From: a virus
Length of the DNA stretch: 51,681 nucleotides
Strand: one strand, 5' to 3'
Virus record (IMG/VR): IMGVR_UViG_3300047392_000113
Coordinates: 119,152-170,832 of that record
Positions within the stretch are counted from its first letter, which is position 1, and every line of letters starts with the position of its first letter. The notes beneath the pieces were generated by a model. The model was not told where the DNA came from. It did no database searches and was given only the letters and a program-made list of their open reading frames with translations. Made by a program: the position numbers and the translations under genes. Positions 36,395 to 44,733 of this stretch are shown here, one piece after another.

Positions 36395-37287
36395 TTACCC
36401 GTAAACAAAAGACTGTTCTTACATGTGCTGTTACTGGTGGAGTTACCACCAAAGAGAACACACCATACTTACCCTGCACTCCAGAACAAATTGCAACTGC
36501 ATCTCTAGAAGCAGCCGAAGCTGGCGCTGCAGTAGTCCACATCCACGTTAGAGAGGATGATGGTAAGCCAAGCATTAGCTTAGACAAATATAGAGAAACT
36601 GTTGATCTTATTCGTAAACAGAACGATAAACTAATCATCAACCTAACTACTGGTCCAGGTGCTAAGTTTATTCCAGACAATACACGCTTAATTACTGGTC
36701 GTCCAGAATCGACTATGCTTCCAGCTGGTCGTCGTGTGAGCCATATTCTACAGGTCAAACCAGACATCTGCTCTATTGATTTTAACACGATGAATGAGAG
36801 TGATCAAAAACGTATTCGTATGAATATGCCGTATGTGGTCAAAGAGATGCTACGTCTGGTGCAATCTGTTGGCACTAAGCCAGAGTTAGAAATCTTTGGT
36901 TCTGGTGATTTCTTTCTTGCTAGAGAGATGGAGCGTGAGGGTGTATTCACTACTGGTAAACCATTGTGGCAATTTGCTACTGGTGTTAAGTATGGCATTA
37001 TGCCAACGCCAGAAGCTATTCACTACTACCACAGTATGCTACCCGACGATGCTCTGTGGTCTGCATTCGGTATCGGTAAGGAAGAGATGCCAATGGTTGC
37101 CACTACTTGGTTGTACGGTGGTCACGTTCGTGTTGGTATTGAAGACAATGTATATCTAGAGAAGGGTGTACTGGCAGAAACTAATGCACAGCTAGTTCAG
37201 AAAGCAGTCAGGATTGTAAAAGATCTTGGTGGTGAGATTGCTACATATGATGAAGCAAGAGAAATTTACGACTTACCCAAACGATGA
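36391..37287 (+). CDS. BKACE family beta-keto acid cleavage enzyme (DUF849)
   Basis: The protein is 298 aa. T-C-A-V-T-G-G at the start, P-Y-L-P-C-T-P-E-Q-I-A-T-A near 26, a zinc-type V-H-I-H-V-R near 48 and a TTGPGAK region near 87 match 3-keto-5-aminohexanoate cleavage enzymes, which split a beta-keto acid with acetyl-CoA as partner. Substrates vary widely in the family. Overlaps its neighbours by 4 bp, so it belongs to the cluster. Confidence 0.9.
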   Translation: MITRKQKTVLTCAVTGGVTTKENTPYLPCTPEQIATASLEAAEAGAAVVHIHVREDDGKPSISLDKYRETVDLIRKQNDKLIINLTTGPGAKFIPDNTRLITGRPESTMLPAGRRVSHILQVKPDICSIDFNTMNESDQKRIRMNMPYVVKEMLRLVQSVGTKPELEIFGSGDFFLAREMEREGVFTTGKPLWQFATGVKYGIMPTPEAIHYYHSMLPDDALWSAFGIGKEEMPMVATTWLYGGHVRVGIEDNVYLEKGVLAETNAQLVQKAVRIVKDLGGEIATYDEAREIYDLPKR

Positions 37288-37925
37288 ATCCTATTATAAA
37301 ATTAAATCTACCACCACTACCACCTGAGGTAGAATCCAGACTGTTGATTATGTCGGAGGATAGTGCCAATTTTAAGAACAGTAATAATACTTTGTTGGCC
37401 AAGAAAGAATCTGCTAAACGTAGAGGGATGACCAGAACAGTAGCAGAGATCGATGCAGTTCAGAAACTATATGGATTTGATTACATTCCTACACATAAGG
37501 CTATTCGTCTACAACCACAATTAACAGATGAATTGCGTAGTTATGTTCCTATTGAACTACCAGAAGCAATTGACTTTGTTGTGCAGGTTATTGATACTAA
37601 GAATACATTCATTCACGATGATGGTAGCCGTAAGGTATCATTCTACTATATGATGACAGAAGATCAGAATGCTATCACTAGATTCTACAAATCTGATTTA
37701 AATCCCATTCTGGAAACTACATATCACCCAGACGAAGTAGAAGAAGTTTACTCGATACATATGGATAAAGGATGTTGGTATATGTTTGACCATCAAAGTA
37801 TTCATGCTGTAACTAATGTGACAAAACGTAGAGTAGGTTTTTTGATAGACATGTCAAAGGTTTATACATATAGCCAGTGTTATGAAAAGTACAAGGATTT
37901 GATTGATGATAAAGATAATACCTGA
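37284..37925 (+). CDS. 2OG-oxygenase-like protein
   Basis: The protein is 213 aa. F-I-H-D-D-G near residue 111 provides a possible H-x-D pair; F-D-H-Q-S-I-H-A-V-T near 170 supplies the distal His, and R-R-V-G-F-L-I-D the 2-oxoglutarate Arg. P-L-P-P-E-V at the start is common in phage oxygenases. Overlaps the next gene. Confidence 0.65.
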   Translation: MNPIIKLNLPPLPPEVESRLLIMSEDSANFKNSNNTLLAKKESAKRRGMTRTVAEIDAVQKLYGFDYIPTHKAIRLQPQLTDELRSYVPIELPEAIDFVVQVIDTKNTFIHDDGSRKVSFYYMMTEDQNAITRFYKSDLNPILETTYHPDEVEEVYSIHMDKGCWYMFDHQSIHAVTNVTKRRVGFLIDMSKVYTYSQCYEKYKDLIDDKDNT

Positions 37926-38367
37926 TTTTGTTTCTTCAGAAACGATTGATAGACTGATATCTTCTATTGATACTAGCAAAGCTACTGACTTCCCACACCA
38001 ACAAAACATTAAAACTGTTAACGGGATTGTCTATCCTCCAATACATAAAGAGGCAAAGAAATATGGTAACATTAGTAACATAGAGTTTTTAACTTATAAT
38101 GTCAACTCACTGATGTTCCCGCACATCGACAAGTATGGGTTCGATGGTGACTTCAAGTGGGTTCAGACTGGTATCTTGTTTATGAATGAACCATCCGAAT
38201 ATGAGGGTGGAGAGTTAGTGTTTAATAAAATGAAAACAGAGTTGAAGTGTCCGAAAGGGACATTCGTTTTATTCCCTGCTGGTGCTGACTCTGTTAACTA
38301 CACACACTCAGTAAAAGTTGTGACAAAGGGAATTAGACTTTCATTGGTCTTACGATATAAGGAATAA
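37906..38367 (+). CDS. 2OG-Fe(II) oxygenase, prolyl-4-hydroxylase type
   Basis: The protein is 153 aa. F-P-H-I-D-K-Y (H-x-D near residue 69), E-G-G-E-L-V-F near 96, F-P-A-G near 116, Y-T-H-S-V (distal His) and G-I-R-L-S-L (Arg) are the P4H landmarks. ATG 37906 lies 20 bp inside the previous gene. Confidence 0.82.
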   Translation: MIKIIPDFVSSETIDRLISSIDTSKATDFPHQQNIKTVNGIVYPPIHKEAKKYGNISNIEFLTYNVNSLMFPHIDKYGFDGDFKWVQTGILFMNEPSEYEGGELVFNKMKTELKCPKGTFVLFPAGADSVNYTHSVKVVTKGIRLSLVLRYKE

Positions 38368-38368
38368 T

Positions 38369-39049
38369 ATGGAAAAGAAAATCACGTATCTAGAACACAA
38401 CGAAGAAGTTGTGGATGAAGTGCACAATCTGTGGCACACACCTATCATTACTGCCAAACCATTTGACGATGAATTCTTGGATAAGTTATGCGAAGACGTT
38501 AAGTATCTTCTAAAACCTGGAGCACCTGGAACTTTGAACCAGACCAATGTCTGGGAATTACCAGACCTACCTGATACTATGATTGCTGTCAAGGACAAGA
38601 TGGTTGAGTTGACAGACAAGTATTATCGCCCACTAACTGAGATGCCATTACCACCACTGTACGGTAGTAAGGGATACTTCCGTGAAGTAAAACAAAACTC
38701 GATCTATCGAATCTCTCCACACAAGCATGCACAAACGCTTGGTGTTGGTATCATCTATATCGATGTACCAAAACGTAATGCTGGTAACCTAATGCTAATG
38801 GATCCACGTGGTGGTGTTCTTTGGCACAACCAGTTCACACCATTCAAACGTGTCGCTGTTGAGCGTGGTCTGATGGTTGTACATCCAGGTTATGTAACTC
38901 ACTTTGTTGAACCTACTGACTACAACTGTTCTCGTTACGATTATCGCCTTGCCATTATCTCTAACATTCATTGGAAGCATGCTGACTTTATCAAGGAGTT
39001 GGCTAAGAATGAAGAGTTACTCTACAATATGGGAAGTATCGAGTTATGA
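38369..39049 (+). CDS. 2OG-Fe(II) oxygenase, TIGR02466-like (second copy)
   Basis: The protein is 226 aa. H-K-H-A-Q-T-L-G near residue 117, L-M-L-M-D-P-R-G-G near 142, V-H-P-G-Y-V-T-H-F-V-E-P near 170 and Y-R-L-A-I-I-S-N near 191 give the iron and 2-oxoglutarate sites. Related to the protein at 17246. Confidence 0.82.
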   Translation: MEKKITYLEHNEEVVDEVHNLWHTPIITAKPFDDEFLDKLCEDVKYLLKPGAPGTLNQTNVWELPDLPDTMIAVKDKMVELTDKYYRPLTEMPLPPLYGSKGYFREVKQNSIYRISPHKHAQTLGVGIIYIDVPKRNAGNLMLMDPRGGVLWHNQFTPFKRVAVERGLMVVHPGYVTHFVEPTDYNCSRYDYRLAIISNIHWKHADFIKELAKNEELLYNMGSIEL

Positions 39050-40497
39050 TGTTTTTTGATCAATATAAAGAGTTTGTTGATTCTGATATTAGAAAGGATA
39101 GACCATTAACCAGAGTCACCTCTGAATCATTAAGTAAAAGATGTCAAGCTCTTCTACCTTCTTGGTTGATCAAGGATAAAACTGTTCTTGATCTTGGTCA
39201 TTGCTATGGTGCATTTGGTCAGTGGTGTTTGGCAAACGGAGCTAAACATTATACTGGCGTAGACATCCAAAAATTATTTTGTGATAAGTCTAAAGAACTT
39301 CTATCAAAATACTGGAGTGACGAACAATTTAGCATTGAACAAGAAGATGTACTGGCATTCTTACAAAAAACACCAAGCCAGAAATATGATATTATTGTAG
39401 TATCTGGTGTTATGCACTGTTATTCTAATCCTATATCTTTTGTTGAGAGTGTATGTAACTCTGCCAATGAGGTTGTTATTATAGAAACATTAGAAGCTGA
39501 TGAATCTAATGGTGTTCCATCTATTCAGTTTAAAATTTTTAATATGGTCTCTGATGATATCAATTCACCATATCAAGGATGGACAGCTTTAGTTGGATAT
39601 AATGCACTTCGTTCAATAATGGAAGAGAATAACTTCGAGATATATGGACAAAGAATATTCCCCGAGAAGATTGAAAATAGTCATGATGCATATAATGATG
39701 ATATTACCGCTGTCAGTCCTCTCAAAAGCAAACCGAACCGTTATATGGTTCGTTACAAAAGAACCAGAAGAAAAATTAAAAAATCTTTACAATATAACAT
39801 TTTGAATAATGTTCATAGTAGAAATACTGCTTATGTTGGTATGTCTCACTCTAAAATTATTAAGGGTGAAACTTGGAAGTTTGATGATAATGTTGCTTCT
39901 AGATTCCAAGAGGAAGCTAACTCTAATATCCCAGATTATCATCGAGTTATTGAAATGTGTCAACAGATAGCCGATAGTAAGTTTGGTAAACATTCAGTTA
40001 TTGTTGATGTTGGGTCTGCATTAGGTTATACTGTAGAGTCATTCCTAACTAAAGGATACGATAATGTATACGGAGTAGAATCCAGTGAAGCGATGATGAG
40101 TAACTCATTGCATAGAGATCGTATCATTTTCAGTGAATCGTTTCCTATTATGCCAGTTGATTTTGTAATGGCTAACTGGACTCTACACTTTGTGAATGAG
40201 AGAAAGAAATACATACAAGATGTATATGATAATCTTAACTCTGGTGGCGTGTTTGTTTTAACAGATAAAACACCCCAATCAGATATTATAAAAGAGATGT
40301 ACTATGACTTCAAGAGATCTCATGGAGTCACAGATGAATACATATACGAAAAAGAAAAGAAGCTGCAGGGATATATGAATTTGTTACCTGTGCAGTGGTA
40401 TCTAGATACATTGAAAGAAGTTGGGTTTAGTGACATCCAGATAGTCAATAGTAAGTATGGGTTTGTAACCTTTTATTGTGAGAAGAATTATGCCTGA
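39046..40497 (+). CDS. CmoB-CmoA-like fusion methyltransferase
   Basis: The protein is 483 aa with two SAM domains. Domain 1 (about 45-235): V-L-D-L-G-H-C-Y-G near 47, G-A-K-H-Y-T-G-V-D-I-Q-K-L-F near 65 and E-T-L-E-A-D near 147 parallel CmoB. Domain 2 (about 265-480): W-K-F-D-D-N-V-A near 277, D-V-G-S-A-L-G near 321, N-W-T-L-H-F near 377 and Y-D-F-K-R-S-H-G near 420 parallel CmoA. In bacteria CmoA makes carboxy-SAM and CmoB transfers the carboxymethyl to U34 of tRNA. Fusion of both in one phage protein is unusual. It lies in a metabolic operon, so another acceptor is possible. Confidence 0.75.
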   Translation: MMFFDQYKEFVDSDIRKDRPLTRVTSESLSKRCQALLPSWLIKDKTVLDLGHCYGAFGQWCLANGAKHYTGVDIQKLFCDKSKELLSKYWSDEQFSIEQEDVLAFLQKTPSQKYDIIVVSGVMHCYSNPISFVESVCNSANEVVIIETLEADESNGVPSIQFKIFNMVSDDINSPYQGWTALVGYNALRSIMEENNFEIYGQRIFPEKIENSHDAYNDDITAVSPLKSKPNRYMVRYKRTRRKIKKSLQYNILNNVHSRNTAYVGMSHSKIIKGETWKFDDNVASRFQEEANSNIPDYHRVIEMCQQIADSKFGKHSVIVDVGSALGYTVESFLTKGYDNVYGVESSEAMMSNSLHRDRIIFSESFPIMPVDFVMANWTLHFVNERKKYIQDVYDNLNSGGVFVLTDKTPQSDIIKEMYYDFKRSHGVTDEYIYEKEKKLQGYMNLLPVQWYLDTLKEVGFSDIQIVNSKYGFVTFYCEKNYA

Positions 40498-41080
40498 TTA
40501 TTCAGAAATCAAAGATAACCATCGTGATAGAGTTTATGTTATCGAAACACCAGAAGAACTAGATTCTCATATGAAATCTGGTCGTAAATGGGTTAGTAAC
40601 TATTTCTTAATCGACAAGCCAAAGATTGTTCATTTTGCAGAAGCAACTGGTGACACGCAGTGGATTCATACTGCCGATGAATCAGAGGTAAAAAATAGAC
40701 TTAGCCTAATCTCCCATGGGTTTGGTGAAGATCCATTTGATAGAACTATTGCTCATGGATACTATTCATTGGCTATGTTTGGTTCACTACTCGGAAAGGC
40801 AGTGAATCTTCGTTTCACCAAACTTGTTATCAACTACGGATTAGACTATGTGCGCTTCACTAATCCAGTACCAGTCGACTCAAAAGTGCGTGCGGTTGTT
40901 GGTGTCAAAAAGTGGGAGTGGATAGCAGATGAGAATGATCCAACAAAAAACAATGGTGTAAAGATTTGGTGGGATCAAGTACTGCAGATCCAAGGTAAAC
41001 AGAAACCAGCTTGTTACGCTACTGCAGTTATTTTATACTACTTCGACAAAGACTATGCTCCACAAAAACCATCTGAATGA
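40490..41080 (+). CDS. MaoC-like (hot-dog) dehydratase/hydratase
   Basis: The protein is 196 aa. F-A-E-A-T-G-D-T-Q-W-I-H near 50-61 (hydratase D-x4-H), then A-H-G-Y-Y-S-L-A-M near 84 and Y-G-L-D-Y-V-R-F near 116, are the MaoC/(R)-enoyl-CoA hydratase landmarks. ATG 40490 overlaps the previous gene. Together with the ligase, SDR and BKACE it suggests CoA-thioester chemistry. Confidence 0.85.
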   Translation: MPDYSEIKDNHRDRVYVIETPEELDSHMKSGRKWVSNYFLIDKPKIVHFAEATGDTQWIHTADESEVKNRLSLISHGFGEDPFDRTIAHGYYSLAMFGSLLGKAVNLRFTKLVINYGLDYVRFTNPVPVDSKVRAVVGVKKWEWIADENDPTKNNGVKIWWDQVLQIQGKQKPACYATAVILYYFDKDYAPQKPSE

Positions 41081-41309
41081 CGCAAAGAAATACTCTCGCT
41101 TGTCAGAGAGTAAATGGTTCTATTTTCTACACATGTGGTGGGCACTGAAGTTCTCTGCCACACTACTCTTCTGGTCAGTCGCTATGTTTATCCATGCTAT
41201 CTTTCCACAGCTGGTAGGATTCACTGTTCTAGAAAACTTGGTAGCATTCCTTAAGAATATGAAAGAAAGTCATCCAGATGACCCCATCCTCAAAGACCTC
41301 AACCTATGA
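41055..41309 (+). CDS. DUF6356-like small membrane protein
   Basis: The protein is 84 aa. One or two hydrophobic helices (about 25-60) containing H-M-W-W-A-L-K-F-S and H-A-I-F-P, then a K-N-M-K-E-S-H-P tail; the layout recalls DUF6356. Overlaps MaoC by 26 bp and the next gene by 32 bp. Confidence 0.65.
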   Translation: MLHKNHLNDAKKYSRLSESKWFYFLHMWWALKFSATLLFWSVAMFIHAIFPQLVGFTVLENLVAFLKNMKESHPDDPILKDLNL

Positions 41310-42051
41310 AATAATTAGGGTTGGGTTGCCAATCACTAGAGAAGCAATCACTCAAGAGTTTCTCGATATCGTAGATGAATTAGAACGTAATGATGACTGG
41401 GTTGGATTAACTCTTTGTGACTACGATACATCTGGTACAAAAACTAGACTAGATCAACACAACGCTCCAGCAGGATATGAAGTTCTATTGGAGCGAGGTT
41501 TTGTATTCCAACAGAAAGAACTAACCAGAGCGAATAAGATTATTGGCACATTTGGTTATCTCTGGCTTGGTCGTGATCCAATACAAACTACCATTAAGAT
41601 GCTGCAGATCCTTAAGAATGTGCATGCTGTAGAACAATTCAAGACAGTAGTAACATTCACACCTGGAAGTCCACACTACGATGATGCTGTGACTAAAATC
41701 TTATCTTCTGCGTTTGACGATATGAGAATAGTCGATACTGCATCCTCTGCTCAGATAGCTGCGAGTGCTATTGGTCGTGACTGCGAGATTCGTGCATACT
41801 ATGATGACTTTGTTCTTGGTAAAAATAAATCAATAGACAAGTCAAAGGTTTTGATATTCTCTTGCTTACAACATGGGTATAATGTTGATATGCAAAAGGT
41901 GGTCACTGACTTACAACCCAAAGAAATCATTGCAGTTAATATTAAACTTGACCGAGTAGAGAAAACGGTGTATACTTATGAGGAAGTGCTAAACAATATC
42001 GATATGTTGTTTAAATCAGAACAAACTTACATCTTTGGATTTGCTTGGTAA
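41278..42051 (+). CDS. Protein of unknown function at the end of the metabolic operon
   Basis: The protein is 257 aa from ATG 41278. Alternating alpha/beta pattern with L-T-L-C-D-Y-D-T-S-G near 41, T-F-T-P-G-S-P-H-Y-D-D near 122 and V-L-I-F-S-C-L-Q-H near 193. Not recognised. The large overlap with the membrane gene leaves the start uncertain. Confidence 0.65.
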   Translation: MTPSSKTSTYEIIRVGLPITREAITQEFLDIVDELERNDDWVGLTLCDYDTSGTKTRLDQHNAPAGYEVLLERGFVFQQKELTRANKIIGTFGYLWLGRDPIQTTIKMLQILKNVHAVEQFKTVVTFTPGSPHYDDAVTKILSSAFDDMRIVDTASSAQIAASAIGRDCEIRAYYDDFVLGKNKSIDKSKVLIFSCLQHGYNVDMQKVVTDLQPKEIIAVNIKLDRVEKTVYTYEEVLNNIDMLFKSEQTYIFGFAW

Positions 42052-42479
42052 TGTATTATTTTATAACTCTTAAGTGGAAAGGTGGCTTTACTCATATAGT
42101 CCCATGTAGGAACTATAATCTTAAATCGCAATTACGATTCGCAGAATCACTTGATTACGTTGAGCATATATCGTATAAAGAAGTGACTGAAGAAAAGTAC
42201 AATGAATATTACGCTGATGAAAAGGAGAACTCTAATGGACCAAGAAAGCAAAGAAAAACACAGCAAGAGAATCCACCAAAAGGAAAGCTACGTAAAGAAG
42301 CAAGTAAAGATAGCAAAGCAAGTGTTGGGGCTAAACGAAAAGCAACCACATCGGTTCGCAAAGCACAGCCCAGCAAACTGCGGGAATCCAAAGTGCCTGA
42401 TGTGCGCAAACCCAAGAAAGACGTTAAAGGAACTAACGGTTCAGGAACAAAGACAACTACAAGACGTAGAAGCAAATAG
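42051..42479 (+). CDS. Small protein with long basic disordered tail, overlapped by the next gene
   Basis: The protein is 142 aa. Residues 1-60 look folded (F-I-T-L-K-W-K-G-G-F and S-L-D-Y-V-E-H-I). From about residue 62 a Lys/Arg/Ser-rich chain continues to TAG 42477-42479. That tail coincides almost exactly with the conserved frame beginning at 42235, so the tail may be an overprinted extension. TAATG overlap with the upstream gene. Confidence 0.6.
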   Translation: MYYFITLKWKGGFTHIVPCRNYNLKSQLRFAESLDYVEHISYKEVTEEKYNEYYADEKENSNGPRKQRKTQQENPPKGKLRKEASKDSKASVGAKRKATTSVRKAQPSKLRESKVPDVRKPKKDVKGTNGSGTKTTTRRRSK

Positions 42480-42549
42480 AGACAAACATAGTAATGGTTT
42501 AAAGGTAACCGATGAAACTAGCATCACTGACACAGTACGCCAAACATAA
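42235..42549 (+). CDS. Conserved small phage protein with two CxxC-like motifs
   Basis: The protein is 104 aa from ATG 42235, preceded by AAGGAG. The middle R-F-A-K-H-S-P-A-N-C-G-N-P-K-C-L-M-C-A-N-P-R pattern, a Cys knuckle followed by L-T-V-Q-E-Q-R, is one I recall from T4-like phage genomes, so this frame is real despite lying in the tail of the previous one. Overlaps Acb1 by 38 bp. Function unknown. Confidence 0.75.
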   Translation: MDQESKEKHSKRIHQKESYVKKQVKIAKQVLGLNEKQPHRFAKHSPANCGNPKCLMCANPRKTLKELTVQEQRQLQDVEANRDKHSNGLKVTDETSITDTVRQT

Positions 42550-43015
42550 AGATGGCACATACGTATCCCTAGAAATGAGCGAGGAGTCTAGAAAACTTCT
42601 CGATCACTACGTGGAAATGAATCTTGGATTGACAGAGCGAGTTGATCCATCTACATATCATATCACTGTAATCTATTCTCGAACACCTGTTCCATCAGCT
42701 GAGAATTACTTACACATGAACACTTCTCTGCCAGTCGAAGCAATGGTTACTGGTTATGAAGTATTCCCCACAAACCACGATGGAAAATGTTTGGTAATGC
42801 GAGTTGTTTGCCCATATGCAACTAGATTAAATTCTCAGCTAACGCAAGAAGGCGCAACCAGCGACTATTCTGATTACAAATCCCATATCACTATTGCTTA
42901 CAATATCCAGCAAGAAGTCGATCCGCATACGCTACCAGTACCGCAATTTCAATTAGTGTTTGATAAACTAAAAGTAGAACCACTCGACCCAGTCTTTACG
43001 CCCCAAAATAAGTGA
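42512..43015 (+). CDS. acb1: Acb1-like anti-CBASS 2H phosphoesterase
   Basis: The protein is 167 aa. Two H-x-T motifs, H50-I-T in S-T-Y-H-I-T-V-I-Y-S and H125-I-T in S-H-I-T-I-A-Y-N, and the surrounding E-G-A-T-S-D-Y-S-D-Y segment correspond to T4 Acb1 (57B), which degrades cyclic oligonucleotide signals of CBASS defence. A general 2H phosphoesterase is the fallback. Overlaps the upstream gene by 38 bp. Confidence 0.85.
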   Translation: MKLASLTQYAKHKDGTYVSLEMSEESRKLLDHYVEMNLGLTERVDPSTYHITVIYSRTPVPSAENYLHMNTSLPVEAMVTGYEVFPTNHDGKCLVMRVVCPYATRLNSQLTQEGATSDYSDYKSHITIAYNIQQEVDPHTLPVPQFQLVFDKLKVEPLDPVFTPQNK

Positions 43016-43044
43016 TTGTCTTGCAAGATTCTTTAGTGTATAAT
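43016..43044 (+). promoter_or_regulatory. Sigma70-type promoter
   Basis: TTGTCT (43016-43021), 17-bp spacer, TATAAT (43039-43044), 19 bp before the next gene. Confidence 0.8.
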
Positions 43045-43063
43045 ATACCTAAAGGAGCTTGAG

Positions 43064-43246
43064 ATGAAATGTTGTAATGATAACTGCAGGCAGGGTCGTG
43101 ATTGCCCACATCGCACATCCATACTGGACAATCCAAAGTTCATTATGATATGTGCGATTTTCATTGCACCATTTTTGATATTGTGGACACTGGTTCGTCA
43201 TCCGATACTTTGTTATCGAATCTGGAAGAATAAAGATATTTTATGA
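43064..43246 (+). CDS. Small Cys-rich membrane protein
   Basis: The protein is 60 aa. A Cys/His-rich N-terminus (C-C-N-D-N-C and D-C-P-H) is followed by a membrane helix (about 27-47). AAAGGAG precedes ATG. First gene of an operon of tightly overlapping small genes. Unknown. Confidence 0.65.
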   Translation: MKCCNDNCRQGRDCPHRTSILDNPKFIMICAIFIAPFLILWTLVRHPILCYRIWKNKDIL

Positions 43247-43713
43247 ATTACTTGTACGTGTTAGTTGGAGTGCCAGCATCTGGTAAGTCCACTTGGATTA
43301 AGAACCAAGTCTGGGCTAAAGATATCCCAGTTGTATCCACCGATAGATTTGTCGAAGAATATGCTAAAGAGCAAGGTAAAACTTACTCTGAAGTATTCCA
43401 AGAGTATATGCCCATCGCTGTTAAATTGATGGCGAACCAAGCATTGATCTGTCAGGCTAACAAGAAAGATATTATCTGGGATCAAACCAGTACTACTATT
43501 GCAACTCGTGCGAAAAAGATTCGTATGTTGCCAGAGTACTACAAGATTGCAGTTGTTATGAAGACTCCACCAACAGCTGTGTTAGAACAGCGTCTTGCTT
43601 CTCGTCCAGGAAAAAACATTCCATGGGAAGTTGTATCAAATATGGCTCAACAATTAGAAGCAGAGCCACCAACATTAGAAGAGGGATTCAATGAAATCTG
43701 GTACGCTCAATGA
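43243..43713 (+). CDS. P-loop kinase, polynucleotide-kinase-like
   Basis: The protein is 156 aa. Walker A G-V-P-A-S-G-K-S-T at residues 9-17, a substrate-binding S-T-D-R-F near 32, W-D-Q-T-S-T near 78 and a lid R-L-A-S-R near 122 resemble the kinase domain of T4 Pnk and related zeta-toxin-type kinases. RNA 5'-end repair is a plausible role; substrate not shown. Confidence 0.82.
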   Translation: MNYLYVLVGVPASGKSTWIKNQVWAKDIPVVSTDRFVEEYAKEQGKTYSEVFQEYMPIAVKLMANQALICQANKKDIIWDQTSTTIATRAKKIRMLPEYYKIAVVMKTPPTAVLEQRLASRPGKNIPWEVVSNMAQQLEAEPPTLEEGFNEIWYAQ

Positions 43714-43870
43714 AGTATGTATAATGTGTGGTAAACCTGCTGACTGGATTCGTTCTACTCAGTTTGCTGGTGACCACCCATTCTGTGAACAACATGCCAA
43801 AAAAGAAGATGATTTTGGTGTCAATGACTCTTATGAGTATTGGTACAACATAGAAGATAAGGAGAAGTAA
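43691..43870 (+). CDS. Small zinc-finger-like protein
   Basis: The protein is 59 aa. C-I-M-C near residue 10 and C-E-Q-H near 32 form a C2-CH type site; acidic C-terminus. Starts within the end of the kinase gene. Not recognised. Confidence 0.6.
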   Translation: MKSGTLNEVCIMCGKPADWIRSTQFAGDHPFCEQHAKKEDDFGVNDSYEYWYNIEDKEK

Positions 43871-43966
43871 ATGGTTATTGTATGTATGTTAGTGGTGCTG
43901 GCTTTATTGGTCGGTTGGTTTTTGTGGGCAGTAACTCAGTGTAATCCAGATGACGAACAAGATTAA
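43871..43966 (+). CDS. 31-aa single-pass membrane peptide
   Basis: One hydrophobic helix (M-V-I-V-C-M-L-V-V-L onward) and an acidic tail. AAGGAG lies 6 nt before ATG, directly after the previous stop; good start signals support expression despite the size. Confidence 0.6.
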   Translation: MVIVCMLVVLALLVGWFLWAVTQCNPDDEQD

Positions 43967-44165
43967 TAGTATTTACTTACACAGAGATGATCTGAAAACT
44001 ATATTGCAATTCTTGGATTCATTTCCAGATCGTGATGTAGTAGAAGTTACTAGTGATACATCTAGTGGTATTGGTGCAATTATCAAAGCTAGTGTTATTG
44101 GTTCTACTGTTAATGGTCATGTCGTTACTGTAACAAAAGATATTGTAGACGAGAGCAGCTGGTAA
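43950..44165 (+). CDS. Small protein of unknown function
   Basis: The protein is 71 aa, mixed alpha/beta (L-Q-F-L-D-S-F-P-D-R-D, then G-A-I-I-K-A-S-V strands). Overlaps the membrane peptide by 17 bp and the next gene by one base. Confidence 0.65.
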   Translation: MTNKINSIYLHRDDLKTILQFLDSFPDRDVVEVTSDTSSGIGAIIKASVIGSTVNGHVVTVTKDIVDESSW

Positions 44166-44461
44166 TGTTTACAAAACCAGATTTTAAAATCTATGACTAT
44201 ACCATCGGTGGAAAGATGGTGGTTGGTCGTGCATCGATGGAACATTCCTACGCTGTACAGATGAATACAGATTTTGACTTCCGTGATGAAGTAAAAAAGA
44301 AATTGATTATGGATATGGCTCAGTGCATCTTAGAGAACAATCTTGTGGAGTTTACTCAGTACGATGATCCATTGACAGGAACTAAAAATATCGCAGTCCG
44401 TGCTTATCTCGCACCCAATGACCAAGTAAAGATCCTGCGATTAGCCAATAAGATTGTATGA
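44165..44461 (+). CDS. Small protein of unknown function
   Basis: The protein is 98 aa with a central K-K-K-L-I-M-D-M-A-Q helix and flanking strands. Single-base overlap upstream, 4 bp downstream. Not recognised. Confidence 0.65.
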   Translation: MFTKPDFKIYDYTIGGKMVVGRASMEHSYAVQMNTDFDFRDEVKKKLIMDMAQCILENNLVEFTQYDDPLTGTKNIAVRAYLAPNDQVKILRLANKIV

Positions 44462-44733
44462 AGACGTTTGTTATTGCTGGTACTTACGAACAGGGAATGC
44501 TCTGGGTTAAACAAAACATAACCGAAGTTGCAATCAAGTACGGTGAATGGAGATCGATGTTGGATTATATTATCGTCAAGGATGCGATTAGCCTAAAAGG
44601 ACATAGTGATCCGCATGGATTGTTTGTTGGTACTTGGCGTGAACGTAAAGACATTAAAGATATCGTCCAATCATTGATGATACAATCTACCCATCCTAAT
44701 CCAGCGTTGGGTGAAATTTGGAAAGAACTATGA
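44458..44733 (+). CDS. Small protein of unknown function
   Basis: The protein is 91 aa. Begins with a V-I-A-G-T-Y strand-loop and has a D-Y-I-I-V-K-D strand, suggestive of a small nucleotide-binding-like fold, but no motif is complete. Overlaps both neighbours by 4 bp. Confidence 0.65.
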   Translation: MKTFVIAGTYEQGMLWVKQNITEVAIKYGEWRSMLDYIIVKDAISLKGHSDPHGLFVGTWRERKDIKDIVQSLMIQSTHPNPALGEIWKEL

